From: Ruegeria profundi
GTDB lineage: Bacteria; Pseudomonadota; Alphaproteobacteria; Rhodobacterales; Rhodobacteraceae
Length of the DNA stretch: 64,000 nucleotides
Direction: 5' to 3'
Assembly: GCF_001507545.1 (NCBI RefSeq)
Contig: NZ_LQBP01000002.1
Location: forward strand, 310,001-374,000
In this document: in pieces, positions 44,242-53,349 of the stretch
Layout: each line of letters starts with the position of its first letter
Position numbering within the stretch: the first letter of the stretch is position 1
Translations under genes and position numbers: made by a program
Notes under the pieces: generated by a model
What the model was told of the DNA's origin: nothing
Seen by the model: only the letters and a program-made list of their open reading frames with translations
The model's database searches: none

Positions 44242-45969
44242 ATGGCAAAAGACACACAAACCCGCTTCGTATCTCCTAAGGCATGGGAACGCATCGAGCA
44301 GTGGTCCCGGCGCAAACCGATTTTTGCACTGATGGGGGAGTTCAGCGCCGGAAAATCGACACTGATGAACTTCTTGCTGCGCTCTCACGCATTGCCGACC
44401 CAAGTCACTGCCACACAGTTGCCACCCGTCTGGTTCAGTTGGGGCAAACAGTCGGCTTACCTTCAGCGCGAAGACGGCACGCAAGAGGACATCACTGTCG
44501 ATCAATTGCACGCCGTGGGAGTGAATGACGCCCAATTCGTGCGCATTTTTTTTGAATCTGATATTCTTGAAGCGGTCGACTTAATCGACACCCCCGGTAT
44601 CTCGGACCCGAAGATTTCAAGCGATGTTTGGCGCCGCGCGGTTGGACAAGCCAATGGCGTGCTGTGGTGTACGCACGCGACCCAGGCTTGGCGGGAAACA
44701 GAGCGGGCGACATGGGTATCGCTACCCGAACGATTGCAGCACAACTCGCTTTTGCTGGTCACCCGGGCTGACGCGCTTGGGGCCAAAGACCGCCAGAAAG
44801 TGCTGCGCCGAGTGAATCGTGAGGCGGGGCATCTGTTCAATCGGTCAATCCTTTTCTCGGCCCGCGACGCCATCGTTGCGCGGGACAAAAGCGGCGATGC
44901 CGAGCTTTGGACACGCAGCGGTGGCGGCAAGATGGTCGACAGCTTTCTTGAAATCACCGAACAGATCATGGATCACCGCGCCGATATGCTTGCGCGGTAT
45001 CAGATCGACAACAGCTTGTCCGACGAACCCCGCATTCAACCGACCCGCCCGAAGCGGAAATCAGAACAGGGTGACGATACGGCCCCATTGAAGCTGGTGA
45101 ACCCGGTTCCAGACTCTGGAGCGGCACTTGCAGACGAAGTTGTCACCAGCTTCCCCGTCCGTCCGACCCGTGTTGAGCGCCGAAATGAAGACTCCGACCG
45201 CGACGAGCGCATCGACGCGGCCAAGGCAGAGCGTTTGCGTGCCGAAATGGCTGCCGAAACACAGGCGTCCCAACCGGTTGAGGCCAGCGAGGAAGACGAG
45301 CTGCGCGCGTTTTTCCGGGACACGCCGAGCAACGGCCTGAGCCTTGCCGATCACAAGGACTTACCAAACAACGATGATGCGTTGGACTTGGCAGACGACG
45401 ATGAGCTGGACGAGGACGACGCCGACGACCTGTTGTCCGACGTACAAGCGGAAGATCCTGCGTCAAGCACATCCGATCCAATCATAGGTTCTTCCGAAGA
45501 TGAACCCGCTGACGTGTCTGAGGCAGTTGATACGTCGGAACCCAACGAAAAGCGCGCCGAGCTTTCGGTGTCGTCCATCACCGCCTTGTTGGCCGAGCAG
45601 TCGAAAGGCGCTGAGGACGAGTATGAGCCCGAGCCTGAATCTAACGGCCTTGTCGACATGCAGATTGTTCCTCTGGCCAACGTAACAACTGCCGACGACT
45701 CCGATGCGCCAGACGAAAGCCGCAAGACGCTCAAAGACGTGCTGAGTGTCACAAGCGAAACTGCACTCAGTGCCGCGTCCATGTGGCGCGAAATCTCCGC
45801 TGACGACGACTTGCCGGATGACGCTGAAGGGATAAAAAAGGTTTTCAACGATTTCCTCGAAGAATTCGACCAGATCGCAGCCGAACACTACGCCCGTCAA
45901 GCCAAAGAACCGGTGCATCCTGTTCCGAGTGCGTCGAAAAACGGTGGGGCGGAACGCCATGCGCTGTAA
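44242..45969 (+). CDS. Dynamin-family GTPase, B-type copy 1, with acidic tail
   Basis: 575 aa. GTPase domain at residues 25-260: G1 GEFSAGKST (32-40), G3 DTPG (116-119), G4 TRAD (174-177). A segment reading WCTHATQAWRETER (142-155) is shared with the B-type partner at 49388. From about 270 to 530 the protein is rich in Asp, Glu and Ser, probably disordered and a good target for the Ser/Thr kinase encoded downstream. A short helical end follows. No membrane segment. Begins 8 bp after A-type copy 1. Confidence 0.82.
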   Translation: MAKDTQTRFVSPKAWERIEQWSRRKPIFALMGEFSAGKSTLMNFLLRSHALPTQVTATQLPPVWFSWGKQSAYLQREDGTQEDITVDQLHAVGVNDAQFVRIFFESDILEAVDLIDTPGISDPKISSDVWRRAVGQANGVLWCTHATQAWRETERATWVSLPERLQHNSLLLVTRADALGAKDRQKVLRRVNREAGHLFNRSILFSARDAIVARDKSGDAELWTRSGGGKMVDSFLEITEQIMDHRADMLARYQIDNSLSDEPRIQPTRPKRKSEQGDDTAPLKLVNPVPDSGAALADEVVTSFPVRPTRVERRNEDSDRDERIDAAKAERLRAEMAAETQASQPVEASEEDELRAFFRDTPSNGLSLADHKDLPNNDDALDLADDDELDEDDADDLLSDVQAEDPASSTSDPIIGSSEDEPADVSEAVDTSEPNEKRAELSVSSITALLAEQSKGAEDEYEPEPESNGLVDMQIVPLANVTTADDSDAPDESRKTLKDVLSVTSETALSAASMWREISADDDLPDDAEGIKKVFNDFLEEFDQIAAEHYARQAKEPVHPVPSASKNGGAERHAL

Positions 45970-45991
45970 AAGGAGACACAGGTAGCAAGCA

Positions 45992-46393
45992 ATGACAATT
46001 GAAACCGCACTCCGCTCCGCGATGGAAACCATACCCGACTGCATTGCAGCCGGGTATGTCGACATGGAAACGGGAATGTTGCTGGGGATCAACACCTTAG
46101 ACTCTGACAGCGCTGAGGTTCTGGACAGTCTGGCCCTTGCCGTGGCTAACCTGTTTCAGGGCCGGGGAATCAAAGCGTTTGAGGAACTGCTTCGCTCGGC
46201 CAAGGCAGAGGACTCGGGCAACCCGGGATTTGGGGAAATCGCGGTGTTTTCGAAGGATCGGCTAAACATATTTCTGCGGACTCAGGAATATCCTGATCAC
46301 GTGGTCTGCTACATTTGTCGCAACAGTGCCAACGTCGGGTTGGCGCTGACGAAATCGCATCTCAGCCTGGGGCCAGTCGCGGCCGCAGTCTAG
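45992..46393 (+). CDS. Roadblock/LC7-like small protein
   Basis: 133 aa, soluble. The order of elements, an N-terminal helix, AAGYVDMETGMLLG strand-turn, a helix ending AVANLFQG and the strands RLNIFLRTQ and VVCYICRNSANVGLALT, resembles the roadblock/LC7 fold (as in MglB), whose members control small GTPases. The assignment is by pattern only. Between two GTPase pairs it could be a GTPase regulator or scaffold. The nearest GGAG is about 20 nt before the ATG; an AGG is closer. Confidence 0.55.
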   Translation: MTIETALRSAMETIPDCIAAGYVDMETGMLLGINTLDSDSAEVLDSLALAVANLFQGRGIKAFEELLRSAKAEDSGNPGFGEIAVFSKDRLNIFLRTQEYPDHVVCYICRNSANVGLALTKSHLSLGPVAAAV

Positions 46394-46417
46394 ACCGGCC
46401 CAGAGGGGGGTCACGGC

Positions 46418-47281
46418 ATGATGGATACGGACATACTTGAGATGCTCAATGAAATCGGGCGCTCGTCTGTTGCCCGCCTGAATCCGGCGGTTACTGTGCC
46501 CGGTGATACCGCTATGGCTCGGCGCGAAAAAGTGCTGCACGCCATTCGCGGTACAATCCTGCCCCGCCGATTGGAATTTACCGCGGCCAATGGCGATTGC
46601 CTTGCCATCGAAGTGAACAGCTCTCGGGTAACTGACGTGTTCCGGGTCCCGTCCGGTGTAGCCCCGGATTTCGAAACGGAACTGCGCCAGGACCTTGCAG
46701 TCAAGCTGGCGCAACTGGTGACCGATATCGCTTGTGCACCTGCTCCGCTCCAATTGATTTCTCTTCAACCTGATACCGCGCTTGAAGCGGATGACGTTGG
46801 TATCACCTTCAGCGAGATCGAAGCCTCCTGCGCGGATATGGAGCAGCCGGTAGAGCCGGTCATATCCATCGTTGACGCCAGTCCTGAAAGTTTGAAGCCC
46901 ACAGAAGAAACGCCAGAGGCTGACAGCACAGATACTTTGGCACAGCGTTTTTTTGATGGCGCAGAACGGTTTGCCCAAGGGCGGGTACTGATCACGGATG
47001 GCGCCGCGCTGCTTGCGGATGGTGCCTGCAAAGACGGAGAGCCCCTGCACCCCAAACCCGATTTGTTGGCCAGTTTCGCCCGCGATCTTGCGAGATGGGA
47101 TGACGACACGGCCAACACAATGGACCATCCGCAGCTTATTGTCATACGGCCGTCTGGCGGCAAAGGCACCGGGTTGGCCGTTTTGAACGATGGCACAAAT
47201 GCCGCTCTGGCCGTTCACGAGGCACGCAAGTTGGGCGCGGTCGTCAATCTGTGGGCAGCTTTAAAAAGGCCGGACGGATGA
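46418..47281 (+). CDS. Unknown protein within the dynamin cluster
   Basis: 287 aa, no signal peptide or membrane helix, family not recognised. The N-terminal 110 residues look like a mixed alpha/beta domain (RLEFTAANGDCLAIEVNSSRVTDV); residues 115-180 are acidic, probably a linker; the C-terminal part ends LAVLNDGTNAALAVHEARKLGAVVNLW. GAGGGGGG lies upstream of the ATG. Follows the roadblock-like gene by 24 bp and precedes the second dynamin pair, so it is probably a component of the same machinery. Confidence 0.7.
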   Translation: MMDTDILEMLNEIGRSSVARLNPAVTVPGDTAMARREKVLHAIRGTILPRRLEFTAANGDCLAIEVNSSRVTDVFRVPSGVAPDFETELRQDLAVKLAQLVTDIACAPAPLQLISLQPDTALEADDVGITFSEIEASCADMEQPVEPVISIVDASPESLKPTEETPEADSTDTLAQRFFDGAERFAQGRVLITDGAALLADGACKDGEPLHPKPDLLASFARDLARWDDDTANTMDHPQLIVIRPSGGKGTGLAVLNDGTNAALAVHEARKLGAVVNLWAALKRPDG

Positions 47282-47348
47282 TTGCGTCCGATACAATCAG
47301 TTTTTCGGCGCGTTTGGCGCGCTTTTATATGTTGCCAGGGTAAAGTTT

Positions 47349-49391
47349 ATGAGTGAAACCAATCGTCGCGAGTTGATCCGTATTGCCGAGGACATGAACG
47401 GGATCTCAAACGAAGAGACCCGGCAATTCATTTCGCGAATTGTCAGTGATCTGAAGAACCTCAAACCCTCAATCGCCTTTGTCGGACAGATCAAGGCTGG
47501 CAAATCGCGCCTGATCAATGGTTTCACGGGGCAAGCAGAATTTCTCCCTTCGGATGTGAATCCTTGGACAACGGTGATTACCGACATGCATTTCGGGCAC
47601 CCGTCTGGCCGCACCTCGGGGGCTGAATTCCATTTCTTCGACAACCGCCAATGGCAGGCGCTGATCGCCGAAGGCGAAGAGTTGCGCAATATGTTCCCCG
47701 ATGATGAGGACAGTTATAAGCGCGAGATGATCGAAGAGCAGGTCGAGGCAATGAAGACCCGCGCCAAGCTGCGTCTGGGGGAAAGCTACAAACACCTGCT
47801 CGGCCAGCATCATGACCTGGACAGCCTGAACTCGGACGATCTGGCGCGCTATGTCTGCGCAGGCGACGATCCAACCGATGAGGGTGCGTATGATCCAGGG
47901 TCGGACCGGGGACTGTACAGCGACATCACGCGCAAGGCCGAGGTTTATTTCGACATCGGCCACTTCCCCTACCCCTTGACCGTGACGGACACGCCCGGTG
48001 TTAATGACCCGCTTTTGATCCGCGAGGAGATCTCGCGCCAATACCTCAAGGAATCCGACTTTTTCGTCGTGGTACTGTCTGCACATCAGGCCCTTTCGCG
48101 CGCCGACCTGAAACTGTTCCGTCTGATGCAGGCGCTGGAATTGGGTCAGATCGTCGTCTTCATCAACCGCGTTGATGAACTGGGCGGCGGTGCCGATGAT
48201 GCGACCAAAGTTCGGGCCGATGTTGTGGACGGTCTCGAAAAGGCGCTTGGCAACTCAGACATCGACGTGCTGATGGGTAGCGCACAGTGGGCGCACTATG
48301 CCCTGACCGGGGATGAGACTGGTATTAACCATGATGAGGTTCTGGCATGGCTGCGTGCGCATCCGGACCAGATGAAGCAATATCTGGACGGCGTGGCAGA
48401 GATCAAACAAGGGTCCGGCCCGATCAGCCGTGAAGGCGTATTGCGCTTTGCTGCAATGGTTGCCTCGGGCTTGCCTGACCTGCGCCGCCACGTGACCAGT
48501 GCCCTGACCGAGGGCCCGCGGAATGAGCAGTTGCGGATGGCGTGGCAGCACCTCAATAGCTTTGCCCAAGGTGAGGTTGAGCGCAGCAAGGCCCACATCC
48601 GCGCCATCGAGGAAGAAAGCGGTTCGAAAGCCGAAACCGGCGACGAAAATCACAAGACTCTCACAGACCTGCGCAAGCTTGTTGCCCAGAAAACGACCGA
48701 GATCGTCAACGATATGGATGACGTTCTGGCCAACCTGCGCGGTGTCATGGACGATACCGTGGCCGAAGCGGTCGCAGCCGTGGTGCGTGGGCCGAATGGT
48801 GATTCACCATTGTTGGCGAGCGGTGGCGAGACCGAGCTGAACTTTACCCCGCTGCGCGACCGCATGCGCGAATTGGTTCAGGGCGCGACACAAGTGGTTC
48901 GGCAGCGCATGCTGAGCGAGCTGTACTCGATCGACATGCAAAGCAATGCGGCCCTGCGTTCGTTGCCGGGCTGGCAGGATTCCTCTGACAACCGCATGAA
49001 CACAAGCGCCGTTCGATGGTTCCGCCCAGATACCAAGGCTCTGACGCGGGGCATAACGGTTGAACTCAGGGTCAGCTGGCTTTCGCGACTGATTTCGCGC
49101 AAAAGCGTTGTTGCCCGGGCCGAACGTATGATTGTGCAGGAATTCGAGATGATTGGCGACGATCTGGTGGATACCGCGCGCAGCGATTTACTAGAGCGGC
49201 TGAACACGGTTCTGGATCACTACCTCGCATTGTTGGCCGGACATCTTGAACACCGGACAGGTAGCGGCGAAGCAAGTGAACGGGCCGAAGCGCAGGCGGC
49301 ATGTGACTACGCGCAACACATTTTGGAAGAGTTGGGCACCATTTACGGTGCAGATGACGTAGACAAAATACTGGCAGAGGCTGCTGAATGA
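47349..49391 (+). CDS. Dynamin-like GTPase, A-type copy 2
   Basis: 680 aa, paralogous to the product at 42224. G1 GQIKAGKSR (46-54), switch I LPSDVNPWTT (66-75), G3 DTPG (214-217), G4 NRVD (273-276). The long helical C-terminal part has VSWLSRLISRKS near 575 at the position of the Trp/Arg patch of copy 1, less aromatic. An SRYVC/ARYVCAGD element before G3 is shared by both copies. Overlaps the next GTPase gene by 4 bp. Confidence 0.85.
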   Translation: MSETNRRELIRIAEDMNGISNEETRQFISRIVSDLKNLKPSIAFVGQIKAGKSRLINGFTGQAEFLPSDVNPWTTVITDMHFGHPSGRTSGAEFHFFDNRQWQALIAEGEELRNMFPDDEDSYKREMIEEQVEAMKTRAKLRLGESYKHLLGQHHDLDSLNSDDLARYVCAGDDPTDEGAYDPGSDRGLYSDITRKAEVYFDIGHFPYPLTVTDTPGVNDPLLIREEISRQYLKESDFFVVVLSAHQALSRADLKLFRLMQALELGQIVVFINRVDELGGGADDATKVRADVVDGLEKALGNSDIDVLMGSAQWAHYALTGDETGINHDEVLAWLRAHPDQMKQYLDGVAEIKQGSGPISREGVLRFAAMVASGLPDLRRHVTSALTEGPRNEQLRMAWQHLNSFAQGEVERSKAHIRAIEEESGSKAETGDENHKTLTDLRKLVAQKTTEIVNDMDDVLANLRGVMDDTVAEAVAAVVRGPNGDSPLLASGGETELNFTPLRDRMRELVQGATQVVRQRMLSELYSIDMQSNAALRSLPGWQDSSDNRMNTSAVRWFRPDTKALTRGITVELRVSWLSRLISRKSVVARAERMIVQEFEMIGDDLVDTARSDLLERLNTVLDHYLALLAGHLEHRTGSGEASERAEAQAACDYAQHILEELGTIYGADDVDKILAEAAE

Positions 49392-50674
49392 TTGAATTTC
49401 CCGGAACCGAACAGGAAGTAGCGCAACTTGAACGCTTTCTGAACGCGACCGAAAACCTGTCTGCTGACGCAGAGTTGACAGGAATGCGCGACCGGGCGCT
49501 GGCCCATGCCGAACGGCTGTCCAACGCCGTCAATATTGGATTCGCCGGCGAATTCGGCGCGGGCAAGTCCAGCCTTGCCAATATGCTGGCCGGGGCCGAT
49601 ATTTTGCCTACCGGACCTCAGCACCTGAAATTGCCGCTTGTGATCGTGGCTTATTCCGAAACGCCGGAAACCACGGTTGGGTGGTGGGACCGAGAACCCA
49701 AGGTTTACTCCGGGATTGCGCTGGAAAAGGCTGCTGCGGATGACCCTGACTTCATTTCGGTTGGATTGAACACGCCTGCGCTGCAGGAAATCTCGTTGTT
49801 TGACCTGCCCGGTACCGGCGCATTGGACGACACGTACAAGGCAACACTCGATCTGCTGAAGTTTGTAGACTGCGCAATCTGGTGTACCAACGGAACAAAC
49901 GCCTGGCGCGAGACGGAACGCCATCTGTGGTCGCAGGTCCCGCAAGCCTTGCGCAGCAATAGCTTGCTGGCTGTCACCCACACCGACCTGCCGCATGTAA
50001 ATGACGCCTTGGATCGGGTGGTGTCGCGGCTTAACAAGGAAAAAGGCGATCTGTTCCGCGCTGTTGTGCCGATTGGCACCCCGGTCGCCGTGCGCGCCAT
50101 GGCACAAGAGCCCGAGCCCGATTTTGACCTCTGGGAGGATTGCGGCGGTCAAACCCTGGCGGAACAGGTTCTGCAAATTGCCTCGGACCGTCGCCTTGCC
50201 GATCTAGAGGCTGCAAGAGCAGATCTGAAACAGGATTTCCTACCCTATCTGGAAACGCTGGACAGGCCCGAGAATGAGCCGCAAAAGCCCGATGCCGCTT
50301 CGATGCATGCCACGCTGGAAGCCGCTTTGCCACCGCTCGAAAACCCGATCCTCGAAGACTGGCTGGCCGCGATTGCCAGCATCTATGAGGACTTGCGCGA
50401 GTCATCCGATATCGAACCTGTGGCATTCTTGCATTCGTGCCAGGAAATCGTCGAGGATTTTGCCGAGCGCCTGGAACAGGGGGGCGAAATTGACCCCTCG
50501 GCAGATTGGATACCAGGTGAGTTTGAAAAGGCCACCGACCTATTGCTTCTGCTGCAATTTGAAAGCGGTGATGCGCCTCTGAATGACGCAGTCAGCATTC
50601 TGGCCCAGCTCAGCGATAACCTTGCATGGGCGGGCAGTCGGATAGACTCGGTCGAGCCGAAGACTGGCACCTGA
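49388..50674 (+). CDS. Dynamin-family GTPase, B-type copy 2
   Basis: 428 aa. G1 GEFGAGKSS (54-62), G3 DLPG (139-142; Leu replaces the usual Thr), G4 THTD (197-200). WCTNGTNAWRETER (165-178) aligns with the B-type copy 1. The C-terminal 170 residues are helical and acidic, but it lacks the long disordered tail of copy 1. ATGA overlap with A-type copy 2 indicates stoichiometric synthesis, suggesting an A-B heteromer. Confidence 0.82.
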   Translation: MIEFPGTEQEVAQLERFLNATENLSADAELTGMRDRALAHAERLSNAVNIGFAGEFGAGKSSLANMLAGADILPTGPQHLKLPLVIVAYSETPETTVGWWDREPKVYSGIALEKAAADDPDFISVGLNTPALQEISLFDLPGTGALDDTYKATLDLLKFVDCAIWCTNGTNAWRETERHLWSQVPQALRSNSLLAVTHTDLPHVNDALDRVVSRLNKEKGDLFRAVVPIGTPVAVRAMAQEPEPDFDLWEDCGGQTLAEQVLQIASDRRLADLEAARADLKQDFLPYLETLDRPENEPQKPDAASMHATLEAALPPLENPILEDWLAAIASIYEDLRESSDIEPVAFLHSCQEIVEDFAERLEQGGEIDPSADWIPGEFEKATDLLLLLQFESGDAPLNDAVSILAQLSDNLAWAGSRIDSVEPKTGT

Positions 50675-51013
50675 TAACTTCACGCAAAAATTGATCCGTC
50701 ATGCACCGATTCGAGGCATTGAGAATCAGGTGCCAAGCGCGACGGGTCCGTTGCGCAGGCGGAGACAAAACACCAACTAGCCTGCATTTTGTGCAGCCCC
50801 TTTTTCAGCATAGTGTGTCGAAGACGGCGGCGCACACAACATGTCGTGCACCGTCCGAAATGATCCATAGTGAAGCCATGTGGCGGCCCCAATAAAGTCA
50901 AATTTGAAACGTCTAACCGTCTTTAGTGTCCTGCGGTTGTGTTTGGTTGTGAGTACGGGATCAGTTTTTCCCAGTTGAGTTGACCGCAAAACGAAAAGAA
51001 CGGGCGGAAAGAA
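50675..51013. other. Gap between GTPase and kinase parts
   Basis: About 340 bp without a convincing gene; a possible second promoter (TTGACC near 50980) lies close to the kinase gene. No strong terminator hairpin was seen, so read-through from the GTPase genes is possible. Confidence 0.4.
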
Positions 51014-53140
51014 ATGAGCCACAACCAGGCTGTCGGTGAATCGCACGACGAACCTAAAATTGAAGGACTTCAACCCGGCGCCAAGCTGTTGCGCGGGCAG
51101 TATGAAGTCCTGCGTTTCCTCAGCAATGGCGGGTTCGGCATCACCTATCTGGCACGTGACAGCCTTGAGCGCGACGTGGTGATCAAGGAATGTTTTCCAG
51201 GCGCAATGTGTCTTCGCAATGGCGATATGGTCGAGCCCTCGAACCCTGGATACAAAGACGATCTGCGCTCGATCATCGACCTGTTTATTCAAGAGGCACG
51301 CAACCACGCGCGTCTGGTGCATCCCAATATCGTCAACGTGCATCAGGTCTTCGAAGACAACAACACCGCCTATATTGCGATGGATCTTGTCAAAGGGTGC
51401 GACCTGCTGGACTACGTGGAAGATCCAGACACAGATACTGGCCCTGACTTTATCGTACAGATGACCGAAAAGATGCTGTCCGCAGTGTCTTTCATCCATC
51501 AAAGCGGCATGCTTCACCGCGATATCTCACCCGATAACATTCTGATCAATGAAAACGGTGATCCCGTTCTGATCGACTTCGGGGCCGCGCGGGAACAGGC
51601 CGCGAACCAATCGGCGGCGCTGCTGACACTACGGGTGATCAAGGACGGCTATTCCCCACATGAATTCTATGTTCGCGGTGCTGAACAAGGGCCAAGCAGT
51701 GATCTCTACGTTCTTGCTGCCACTCTGTACCACGCCATCAGCGGCGAGCGTCCTATTGACGGGCAGACCCGCCTGAACGCCTTCAACAACAGTCAGAAAG
51801 ACCCATATGAGCCGCTCGCCGGGCGGTTCAAGGGCTATCCTGACGGTTTCCTTGAGGCGATCGACAAGGCGATGGAGGTTCACGTCACCGACCGCCTGCA
51901 AAGCGCCCTGGATTGGCTGCGGATGTTCCGTGGGCCGGGTGTCATGTTTGATACGTTCGATTACCGCCCCGTCTCGGTCATTGTGGCGATGGATCGCAAG
52001 GATGAGGCCGCCGAAAAGGCCCGTATCAAGGCTGAGAGTGAAAATGCCGAAGCGGTCGTGACGGCCCTTTTGGCTGGTAACGCTGACCTGACCCTTGGAA
52101 ACGAAGACAAAGACGACGACGACCTCGCCAAGTACACACCGAAAGAGGAAGCGCCAGCAACAGTAGATACCATTGTCAAAAGTAGGTCAGAAGGCGGCGG
52201 ACGATTGATTGCAGGCATTGTGATCGTCGTCGCTGGTCTGGCCGCGGCCGGGTACTTTTTGATGTCTGGTGAAAAGGTGATTGAGCCGGAAAATGACACC
52301 GTCGACCTGACAGCACCTGCCGAAGTTCCTGAAACAATCGAGCCGCCAGCCCCAGTTGAGCTGGTGACCGAAGCCGAAATCGCGCCGGAACAGGTAGACC
52401 CGGAACCCACAACCGTTGAACCCATTCAGGCCCCTGTCGAGCAGACACAGGCCCCCTCGGCTGAACCAGAAGTGGCCCAAGCCCCGGCAGCCGAACCCAC
52501 TCCCGCCGCCGATGTCCCGCCTACGTCGGGGACACCGGCGGAGGTGCAGGTAGCTTTCTCGCACTGGGATGTTGAAATTCCATTCCAGATCTCGCGGCGT
52601 CGCGCAACCACAGGCACCGTTATCGCCGTGACCGGCGTTGATCCCTCGCGGGATATGTCAGTCATCGGAGACTGGGTGGAACGCGGTGCTTCGATTTATA
52701 CATTGAACGGCGAACCCTTCGGCGAGGATGCAAGTTTCGCCGCGCAGGCGCTGGACGATCTGTCAATAGATCCCGATGGCTATATCCGCGTGACTGCACG
52801 CTATCGGTCATTGGGTCAAACCCGGGCACAGAACGGGCTGTTGGCGCTGCCCGCCTTCCGGATGGTCGGCTTGGAAAACGGTTACGGCTTCACTGTGCGA
52901 AACACGGAAGGCGAAGGTTGGAAGACAGTTGTCACGACGGTTCCGCCCGAGGCCAAAGGTGATCTTCAAAAAGGCGATATTCTGATGTCCGAGTCTCAGA
53001 CCTCGGTCGCGATGGATAGGCCGGAGAGCATCGATGCCGTGCTTCAAACCCTGGTCGCCGAAGGCCAACCCCACGCGCGTCTGACCGTATTGCGAAACGG
53101 CACGGAAACGGACGCAGTCATGCAGCTAAAGCAGGAGTAG
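51014..53140 (+). CDS. Membrane-anchored Hanks-type Ser/Thr protein kinase
   Basis: 708 aa. Kinase domain 28-310: glycine loop SNGGFGITYLA, Lys58 in VVIKE, alpha-C Glu94, catalytic HRD 168-170 with Asn175, DFG 188-190. One membrane segment at about 397-417, then a Pro/Glu-rich periplasmic linker (420-510) and a folded C-terminal domain whose end (VVTTVPPEAKGDLQKGDILMSE...LTVLRNG) resembles a PDZ domain. So a cytoplasmic kinase is joined to an envelope sensor. Likely substrates: the FHA protein and the acidic B-type GTPase. Upstream GGGCGGAAAG precedes the ATG. Confidence 0.9.
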   Translation: MSHNQAVGESHDEPKIEGLQPGAKLLRGQYEVLRFLSNGGFGITYLARDSLERDVVIKECFPGAMCLRNGDMVEPSNPGYKDDLRSIIDLFIQEARNHARLVHPNIVNVHQVFEDNNTAYIAMDLVKGCDLLDYVEDPDTDTGPDFIVQMTEKMLSAVSFIHQSGMLHRDISPDNILINENGDPVLIDFGAAREQAANQSAALLTLRVIKDGYSPHEFYVRGAEQGPSSDLYVLAATLYHAISGERPIDGQTRLNAFNNSQKDPYEPLAGRFKGYPDGFLEAIDKAMEVHVTDRLQSALDWLRMFRGPGVMFDTFDYRPVSVIVAMDRKDEAAEKARIKAESENAEAVVTALLAGNADLTLGNEDKDDDDLAKYTPKEEAPATVDTIVKSRSEGGGRLIAGIVIVVAGLAAAGYFLMSGEKVIEPENDTVDLTAPAEVPETIEPPAPVELVTEAEIAPEQVDPEPTTVEPIQAPVEQTQAPSAEPEVAQAPAAEPTPAADVPPTSGTPAEVQVAFSHWDVEIPFQISRRRATTGTVIAVTGVDPSRDMSVIGDWVERGASIYTLNGEPFGEDASFAAQALDDLSIDPDGYIRVTARYRSLGQTRAQNGLLALPAFRMVGLENGYGFTVRNTEGEGWKTVVTTVPPEAKGDLQKGDILMSESQTSVAMDRPESIDAVLQTLVAEGQPHARLTVLRNGTETDAVMQLKQE

Positions 53141-53337
53141 TTTGACCGGTTCGAAAGTGACCTGCTGCACAGTGAGTTCTGAGGGTGGCGCCTGGAAATC
53201 CGCCACTCTTCACGGTTCGGTCCGGACCGGCAGATGAGTTTGATCTGATTTCCAAATTATCCGTGCCTTTGCGTCAAAGCGCGCAGCGGCAAGTAGTAGC
53301 CCCGCAGGACCAAATGCCTGTGCTGAAACAGTAAAAA

Positions 53338-53349
53338 GGTGTCGACACC
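53338..53349. promoter_or_regulatory. 12-bp palindrome abutting the FHA gene start
   Basis: GGTGTCGACACC is a perfect palindrome ending at the base before the ATG and including the presumed ribosome site AAGG. It could be an operator, or by chance; as RNA it may dimerise or lower translation. Confidence 0.3.
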
